A program made the translations under genes and the position numbers. Source: Candidatus Marinamargulisbacteria bacterium (GTDB lineage Bacteria; Margulisbacteria; Marinamargulisbacteria; UBA817). From it: a stretch of DNA of 10,701 nucleotides. The stretch spans positions 1 to 10,701 of the forward strand of contig JALQXX010000040.1 in NCBI GenBank assembly GCA_023262965.1, read 5' to 3'. Positions 7,001 to 10,701 of the stretch are shown here, in pieces (within the stretch, counting starts at the first letter, position 1; the number at the start of each line of letters is the position of its first letter). The notes below the pieces were generated by a model. That model saw nothing but the letters and a program-made list of their open reading frames with translations, was not told where the DNA came from and did not search any database.

Positions 7001-7324
7001 GACGGGGTTGCATTTGCTGCACTCACGCACATGATTCGCGATATGGATACGTGGACGCAACCCAGGCCATCAATGGATATGGCGGCAATAGTTGTGGCAT
7101 TGGATCGTATCGAAGCGGGTTTCCCGATGATGTCTGATGCCATACGCCATCATCAAACCACCACAATGGCGCGATACCGGCTGATCGACAATCAGCTCAA
7201 AATTCTAGCCAAACAGCCGCAGCGCAGTGGTTGGGACCGCATTTGTCAATGGGGCCAATTAATAGGCGCAATAATTCTCGGAATCGCTATTGGTTTTTAC
7301 ACATTAAACCGATATCATAAATAG
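3998..7324 (+). CDS. Membrane-anchored S74-domain fibre protein, 1108 aa
   Basis: Paralogue of the preceding gene with the same order of parts. Signal peptide is about 1-20 (hydrophobic core, PSA before EKII). An N-terminal beta domain extends to about 125. A VGIGTQAP module with Trp177, Trp183 and Trp190 spans 145-191. GDGRGLT lies near 296, a motif often seen in tail-fibre-domain proteins. Ten-residue repeats run 331-464, then KGGTG (GGT from 469). Beta modules follow to about 660. The solenoid covers 676-883: twelve 15-residue units, then two of 14. The S74 domain has Ser937 and Lys942 (SDRHQK) and RHMGPMAQAF (974-983). A helical stalk leads to a membrane segment at about 1085-1103 ending NRYHK. 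The only cysteines are Cys6 in the signal peptide and Cys1083 beside the membrane, so the exported part has none. Predicted topology: N-terminus outside, C-terminal tail inside. If S74 cleavage occurs, the ectodomain would be released and the stalk kept in the membrane. Ligand and partner are unknown; assembly with the neighbouring paralogues is inferred from coupling and matching layout. Confidence 0.88.
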   Translation: MIMRLCLWTILMITAVYPSAEKIIQVPMSMTVELIVADEKGLYNGTHPIRARLFDMQTRERLWAKDYSDYTIKDGSVVIVMDPLDTVDPYDFYRGTIAAVITIGTDTIEVPLVTDFYAYRAVFSEYGFKTRFPDIFYVDHDKEYVGIGTQAPANVVAVNGAIKIGYERTDVLGAIRWDFNSLWVKHDDEWVDMLYVPQTFQASRWRRLGQSIELVSPNYRIGVGVDIPQETMDIRGTLYAEGNLRATTLDAPAVYVNQTHLSTTDWRLQSIEFIQPPSIMEWTPERLRLTHGPITGDGRGLTKVGMLEKDFELGMIQQSHLALNTLEGRNIAIDAIGTNHIAPESIQGDRFSPGIFTENHIKNAAIGADTIADESLRFTIIKDHDVNDYISDQFFSSRIIADNSVYTVHFQDQRIDANTIATASISADYVAPNTVAGAHIADEAIVFEALATDTIVDALFSGILPLTKGGTGITTMATNRVVHMGPEGMAATAMYMDAGNNIGLYDELNLTAVEQDFRYTFEVGSLYDGITTQFKHPMDQPVMARFVNDAYTLGVGITAAGHWQMAVNNSGLTLASPTQFAIGAVSEGDGFQVNGGMTIGDSANTAPELGTVEYSNGSFGFWNGNWHVMSSSGQGIGSPIAVGGVLRASDALIGTYRHSAIAVQNAQVLRADTSTIRGQRVSITRSNGSQISGHDMQIGRADRARIRGSELQVGSVDRATLYGDHMAVMDLNHSRVYGTHQYVRSVANSYIQGDAMVHEAVANTVVSGNALRLQGVRDSRIQGRNHWVASVQDTVLDGDANALNGVQNAMIYGAHNDVATTTGTRILGDSNRVWGGSNHYIDGVGNTSLYGEVNTIRGSDNRVIADGVIINGSDNTVIGHGARVHGDGNIVLNTMPESLDVWGDDQVVMNTRALHIVTGEGMVVSATPESGGWTMVSDRHQKTHIQPANSLRFLAGIADLPVQKWSYNHTPDTRHMGPMAQAFHAQFGLGDSDQWITASDADGVAFAALTHMIRDMDTWTQPRPSMDMAAIVVALDRIEAGFPMMSDAIRHHQTTTMARYRLIDNQLKILAKQPQRSGWDRICQWGQLIGAIILGIAIGFYTLNRYHK
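4988..5389 (+). repeat. Ten-residue repeat track (residues 331-464)
   Basis: Units such as IAIDAIGTNH, IAPESIQGDR, IKNAAIGADT, IATASISADY and IADEAIVFEA repeat at ten residues, with one long interruption near 5125-5200. It sits at the same place as the track in the upstream paralogue, directly before the GGT motif. Confidence 0.72.
6023..6646 (+). repeat. Solenoid: twelve 15-residue then two 14-residue repeats (residues 676-883)
   Basis: The units start I/V/L-x-G. Examples are ISGHDMQIGRADRAR, IRGSELQVGSVDRAT, VYGTHQYVRSVANSY, IQGRNHWVASVQDTV and IYGAHNDVATTTGTR. The last two, IRGSDNRVIADGVI and INGSDNTVIGHGAR, are 14 long, the period known for YadA-type head repeats. DNA identity between units is low. 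Confidence 0.82.
6806..7033 (+). other. Peptidase S74 chaperone/autocleavage domain, third copy
   Basis: SDRHQK supplies Ser937 and Lys942. RHMGPMAQAF has Ala where the second copy has Asp, and SDADGV replaces VDADGV. The dyad is intact, so self-cleavage remains likely. Confidence 0.83.
7290..7318 (+). promoter_or_regulatory. Weak sigma-70-like promoter candidate for citrate synthase
   Basis: TTGGTT (7290-7295) and TATCAT (7313-7318) are 17 bases apart, within the last codons of the fibre gene and about 30 bases before the citrate synthase ATG. The -10 box differs from consensus by one base, but the -35 box matches only three of six. An AT-rich stretch helps; chance occurrence is quite possible. 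Confidence 0.22.
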
Positions 7325-7338
7325 TAACCAAACAAAAT

Positions 7339-7344
7339 AAGGAG
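7339..7344 (+). promoter_or_regulatory. Ribosome binding site of citrate synthase
   Basis: AAGGAG lies five bases before the ATG at 7350, in a 25-base A-rich gap after the fibre gene. It is the strongest site in the window and suggests efficient independent initiation. Confidence 0.85.
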
Positions 7345-7349
7345 TATAC

Positions 7350-8633
7350 ATGGAATTTGATCATTTGCGTAAGGACGTGTTGGCAGCGAGTACGATACCC
7401 AACGACCTGTACACATCATTGGATGTAAAGCGTGGTTTGCGTCACGCGGATGGCAGTGGTGTTTTAGCAGGTTTAAGTCGGGTGTCATCGGTTGTTGGGG
7501 CGGCGATGGTGGACGGTGTTCGCCAGCCAGTTGAGGGGGCATTAACCTATCGCAATCGATTGATACAGGATTTGGTAACGGATACCAATGGGTTGTCGCG
7601 ATTTGAGTACACCATATTTTTATTATTAACCGGCCGTGCGCCGTCGTTAGACGAAATGGGTCAATTGCATCAATTCTTGTCGCATCATCGCAGTTTATCC
7701 CGGGAGTTTGTAGACCATTTGATTCGGGCCATTCCCTCAAAAAACATTATGAATAAACTGCAGACGGTAGTGTCCGCGTTGTATACAATTGATGCCCGTC
7801 CCGAGACGATGGATCCCTACGAGAACTTCCTAAAAAGTCTGGTGATTATTGCCAAACTTCCGGTTATTGTGGCCTATTCGTATTTATTGGCCTACGAGAC
7901 CAATCCCACGCTGGTAGCCCCAGAACCGGGTATGAATACAGCGGAAGCGATATTGTATATGTTGCGTCAAGGGGCTTCACCCGATCCCTTTGAAATTGAC
8001 ATGTTGGATTTGGCCTTATTGTTGCATGCGGAGCATGGTGGTGGGAACAATTCCACCTTCACAACCTGTGTGGTCACGTCCACCGAATCGGACATTTACG
8101 GCACCATTACAGCGGCCCTCGGGTCTTTAAAAGGCCCCTTGCATGGTGCAGCAAACAAAAAAGTGATGGACATGGTGGCCGATATCAAGATGAAGGTTCC
8201 GAATTGGACGGATCGTCAAGCGGTGCGGGCCTATTTGGATGCGATTGTTCAAAAGAACGGTTACGATAACTCGGGCAAGATTTATGGATTGGGACATGCG
8301 GTGTACACGGTATCGGATCCACGGGCGATTATTTTAAAAGAAAAGGCGGCGGAGTTGGCCAAGCGGGTTCAGCGTTCCGATGAATTTCAGCTCTATTGCT
8401 TGATCGAGTCCGAGGGGCCTCAGGCCTTTTATGCGCATAAAGGGTCGGATAAAGTTATTGCGGCCAATGTGGACTTTTTTTCGGGATTTGTATACGACTG
8501 CTTGGGTATTCCAGCGGATATTTATACCGCGTTATTTGCGATGTCACGAACAGCGGGTTGGTGTGCGCATCGTATCCAAGAAAGTGTGTCGGGTCGTCGT
8601 GTTATTCGTCCGGCCTATAAGTTTGTGGGTTAG
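7350..8633 (+). CDS. gltA: Citrate synthase, 427 aa
   Basis: Condenses acetyl-CoA and oxaloacetate to citrate in the cytoplasm, the entry step of the citric acid cycle. The length is normal for the bacterial enzyme. The HAEHGGGNNSTF segment (His226, His229) corresponds to the oxaloacetate-binding and catalytic histidine region. GLGHAVYTVSDPRA (His316) is the second active-site histidine block. NVDFFSG supplies Asp375, the catalytic acid/base. GSLKGPLHGAAN (about residues 261-272) is another block typical of the family. The HAVYT form, in place of the GHRVY of E. coli GltA, is the variant I associate with Clostridia-like citrate synthases. The R.V.RPAYKFVG ending is also typical. The start has a strong AAGGAG site. 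No other cycle gene is next to it. 2-Methylcitrate synthase is an alternative within the same family that cannot be fully excluded. Confidence 0.93.
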   Translation: MEFDHLRKDVLAASTIPNDLYTSLDVKRGLRHADGSGVLAGLSRVSSVVGAAMVDGVRQPVEGALTYRNRLIQDLVTDTNGLSRFEYTIFLLLTGRAPSLDEMGQLHQFLSHHRSLSREFVDHLIRAIPSKNIMNKLQTVVSALYTIDARPETMDPYENFLKSLVIIAKLPVIVAYSYLLAYETNPTLVAPEPGMNTAEAILYMLRQGASPDPFEIDMLDLALLLHAEHGGGNNSTFTTCVVTSTESDIYGTITAALGSLKGPLHGAANKKVMDMVADIKMKVPNWTDRQAVRAYLDAIVQKNGYDNSGKIYGLGHAVYTVSDPRAIILKEKAAELAKRVQRSDEFQLYCLIESEGPQAFYAHKGSDKVIAANVDFFSGFVYDCLGIPADIYTALFAMSRTAGWCAHRIQESVSGRRVIRPAYKFVG

Positions 8634-8636
8634 CGT

Positions 8637-10523
8637 GTGATGGGGACGGGGTATGTCGTCCGTCTTGGGGGAATGATTCGGGGACTGGGGCGCTTGCTGA
8701 TGTGGCGTTCCACGCCCCTGTCACTAACCATGGTGGGGGTCCAGCTCTATTATTTATACGAAGTATTTGTGGGGAATGATTTGGGGGGATTTGCCTTTAC
8801 TTGGGCGGCTTTGGGGGTTGTTTTGTGGAGTTTTGTGACCGTTTCGGTATCATTTCGATGGATTCCCGCGATGGTAACACATCGATTAACGGCGGTTCTG
8901 GCGTCATTGGTGATGGTTGTGGTGTATGGCATTTTAGCGGGCTATCATTTTGGATCCAATGATTTTTTGGAATGGTCACTGGTGCGTGAAAACATCGGTG
9001 AGGCCTTTAGTTCGGAGGCCCTGGATGTAATGCGCCATGCGATTGATACCCGTTCGGTGGTGTATGCGCTGATTATTGTTGGTGTATTTGCCATTATGGA
9101 ATGGCGGTATCGGGCAATAACGGGCCGGCGAAAGCCATTCACCAGTTGGCCGGCTCGCGTAATGGGGATCTGCATTTTTGGGGTGAGTGTGTGGTTGCCC
9201 ATTACCCCCGCAGACCCATTAATGCATTTTTACAAAAGTATCGGTCACTATTACCGGAATGCCCAGTCGCTGTACCAGCCCATTCCGGCGGACAGTTATC
9301 CGTTTTTACGGCCCCTTGCCAGCCAATTTCCGGCTAAGAATCCAACGGTGTACCTGATCATTTTGGAGTCCTTTAATGCCTCGGTGTTGGGGGCAACCGC
9401 ACCGGATGGTCGGGCCTATACGCCATTTTTAAATGAGCTTATGACGGCGGGTGTGTCGGTGAGTCCGTTCTACGGGAACGCCATTCAAACAGCAAAAGGG
9501 CATTTTGCGACACTGTTTTCGTTTATGCCGGGTTTATCGGGCAAAACAATGGTGAAGTACCCCGATTTGCGGATTGATTCGATTGCAACGGCACTCAAAA
9601 CGCGGGGCTATGTGTCGCATGTGTTTGCGGCGCACAATAATCCCACCTTCGATAATACGCAGCCATTTTTACAGTCGCATGGTTTTGATACCTACGCAGT
9701 TGCAGCGGATTACACGACATCGACCGACCCGAATGATCAGTTGCGGTGGGGGACCAAAGATGCGGTATTTTTTCGGGATTTTTTTGCGTTTTACGATGCG
9801 GTACATGTACCAAATCAGCGGGAATATTACACGATTTTAACGGTAGCGAATCATTTCCCCTTTAATTCCATGGGGGCATCGGACAAAACCATTTACCCGG
9901 AGCCGACATCCATCCGTCAGGACTACGCCAATTCCGTTGCCTTGGTTGATGAGGGCATTCGTGTATTCATCAATACGCTTAAAGAACGTGGTGAGTATCA
10001 CAATAGTCTGATCATTATTACGGGGGATCATGCGTTTCCGTTGGGTGAGCATGGGAATTATCATTTAGAGGCGGGTTATCACGAGGATTCGTTTCGTATA
10101 CCGTTGCTTATACTGTGGCCCGATGTGTTAGCGCCCCAACGCATCACTAGGGCGCATTCGCAATTGGATATCGCGCCCACAATAACCGATCTAATGGGTG
10201 TATCGCTACCGGATAGCACGTTTATGGGGCAGTCGATTTTTTCAAAAAGCCCACCGCCATTGATTCCCTTGATTCAGCCCTATGCCAAGCAATTTAGTAT
10301 TGTGGATTACCCGATTAAATACCGATTTGCTGCAAAATCGAATCGATTATACGCCTATGATTTGAGCCGAGATCCAATGGAGACCACGTCCATGTTGCCA
10401 GATCTATCCGATGAACAGCGTGCCCGATATGATGTCACATTGCAGGGCATTTATCGGGCCAATTACGCCATCAAGCATAATCGCATTCGCCCGGCTACAC
10501 AGCCATTAAAGCCAGCCGAATAG
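8637..10523 (+). CDS. LTA synthase-family membrane sulfatase-fold enzyme (phosphoglycerol/phosphoethanolamine transferase type)
   Basis: Probable membrane enzyme that moves a phospholipid head group onto an envelope glycan, teichoic acid or lipid; the substrate cannot be read from sequence. Five membrane helices are visible near residues 27-45, 51-72, 84-102, 139-156 and 174-189, as in LtaS. A large exported catalytic domain follows. LIILESFN gives Glu244, a metal ligand. FYGNAIQTAKGHFATLFS gives Thr285 as the expected nucleophile. VANHFPF gives His406, and ITGDHAFPLGEHG gives Asp464 and His465 as metal ligands. The HNNPTFDNTQPFLQSHGFD segment is also typical. The length of 628 is normal. The start is uncertain: GTG 8637, ATG 8640 or ATG 8673 are all in frame, and none has a clear ribosome binding site. 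It follows citrate synthase by three bases, so coupled translation is likely. MdoB/OpgB-type glucan phosphoglycerol transferase is an alternative in the same superfamily. Confidence 0.88.
   Translation: MMGTGYVVRLGGMIRGLGRLLMWRSTPLSLTMVGVQLYYLYEVFVGNDLGGFAFTWAALGVVLWSFVTVSVSFRWIPAMVTHRLTAVLASLVMVVVYGILAGYHFGSNDFLEWSLVRENIGEAFSSEALDVMRHAIDTRSVVYALIIVGVFAIMEWRYRAITGRRKPFTSWPARVMGICIFGVSVWLPITPADPLMHFYKSIGHYYRNAQSLYQPIPADSYPFLRPLASQFPAKNPTVYLIILESFNASVLGATAPDGRAYTPFLNELMTAGVSVSPFYGNAIQTAKGHFATLFSFMPGLSGKTMVKYPDLRIDSIATALKTRGYVSHVFAAHNNPTFDNTQPFLQSHGFDTYAVAADYTTSTDPNDQLRWGTKDAVFFRDFFAFYDAVHVPNQREYYTILTVANHFPFNSMGASDKTIYPEPTSIRQDYANSVALVDEGIRVFINTLKERGEYHNSLIIITGDHAFPLGEHGNYHLEAGYHEDSFRIPLLILWPDVLAPQRITRAHSQLDIAPTITDLMGVSLPDSTFMGQSIFSKSPPPLIPLIQPYAKQFSIVDYPIKYRFAAKSNRLYAYDLSRDPMETTSMLPDLSDEQRARYDVTLQGIYRANYAIKHNRIRPATQPLKPAE
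8642..8690 (+). other. Cluster of five G-runs at the start of the LTA synthase-like gene
   Basis: GGGG or GGGGG runs lie at 8642-8645, 8648-8651, 8667-8671, 8680-8683 and 8687-8690. Two loops are longer than seven bases (15 and 8), so it misses the strict quadruplex rule. It covers the initiation region of the downstream gene and might affect its translation. Confidence 0.4.
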
Positions 10524-10576
10524 TGTATGCGGATTTGGTGTGGGCTCTTGGCGTTATGGCGGTTACGCTTATGGGG
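10524..10576. other. Gap after the LTA synthase-like gene without a recognisable terminator
   Basis: No stable hairpin followed by a T-run is visible. The best pairing, GCGT with ACGC around 10549-10566, has only four base pairs. The gap lies between the plus-strand gene and the possible convergent frame, where a shared terminator would be expected. Confidence 0.3.
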
Positions 10577-10701
10577 TTATTTTAAATGCGTTAATGTGGT
10601 TTTAGCATGACTTTTTACGCTATCGGTACCGTTTTGGGCAGCGCTTTCTAATATCGGAATGCCGCCGGAATCGATGATTTTTGGGCGGTTATTTGGATGC
10701 T
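10577..10701 (-). CDS. Possible C-terminus of a convergent gene, open to the window edge
   Basis: The minus strand is open for 41 codons from the right edge to a TAA whose plus-strand complement is at 10577-10579. The residues include KIIDSGGIPILESAAQNG and a hydrophilic, lysine- and histidine-bearing tail. Plus-strand frames here carry several stops. Third codon positions are mostly A, C or T (only 2 of 40 are G), opposite to the plus-strand genes; this is expected for a real gene on the C-rich strand but also for a chance frame. No family is recognised. An open frame of this length occurs by chance fairly often. Confidence 0.35.
   Translation of the reverse strand, partial: HPNNRPKIIDSGGIPILESAAQNGTDSVKSHAKTTLTHLK

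Noticed and set aside
14-7324. Prophage tail-fibre region
   Set aside because: S74 domains and GGT motifs occur in phage fibres, but the two complete proteins have signal peptides, two of the three have membrane anchors, and no capsid, tail, lysis or integrase gene is present.
10545-10585. Intrinsic terminator after the LTA synthase-like gene
   Set aside because: Only a four-base-pair stem can be drawn, and the downstream T-run is short and interrupted.
10527-10610. Plus-strand 27-codon frame starting MRIWCGLLALW
   Set aside because: It has no ribosome binding site, is rich in Trp and Leu, and overlaps the possible convergent frame; likely chance.

Overview
The window carries five plus-strand genes packed head to tail. 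They have no obvious terminator between them and cover almost the whole window. The sequence is bacterial: Shine-Dalgarno sites, 4-11 bp gene overlaps, Sec-type signal peptides, and base composition near half GC with the + strand visibly richer in G than in C. I cannot name the lineage. Nothing places it in a well-known genus, and an uncultured, probably diderm bacterium is a reasonable guess only.

Left and centre (1-7324): three tandem paralogues of a large fibre-like surface protein, each ending in a peptidase-S74 intramolecular chaperone/autocleavage domain. The first (to 784) is only a 3' part; its frame is interrupted by a stop at 11-13 beside a run of seven G. The second (774-4001, 1075 aa) and third (3998-7324, 1108 aa) are complete. 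Both run signal peptide, N-terminal beta domain, VGIGT/trimming-fibre type modules, a ten-residue repeat track, a GGT motif, further beta modules, a strictly 15-residue-periodic solenoid, the S74 domain with a Ser-x4-Lys dyad, and a helical tail. The first and third end in a transmembrane segment with a basic tail; the second does not. The three overlap (ATGGGCGGTAA and ATGA), so they are translationally coupled and probably made together, perhaps as one hetero-oligomeric fibre.

Right (7350-10523): a complete citrate synthase with its own strong ribosome binding site, then a five-helix membrane sulfatase-fold enzyme of the lipoteichoic-acid synthase/phosphoglycerol transferase type. These fit a metabolic and an envelope role; a functional link to the fibres is not shown.

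Far right (10524-10701): no plus-strand gene is visible. A minus-strand frame open to the window edge probably holds the C-terminus of a convergent gene.

The most interesting element is the triple S74 fibre cluster. Its layout of exported repeat ectodomain, self-cleaving trimeric chaperone, coiled stalk and membrane anchor resembles the eukaryotic MYRF arrangement and suggests membrane-anchored fibres that release themselves once folded.
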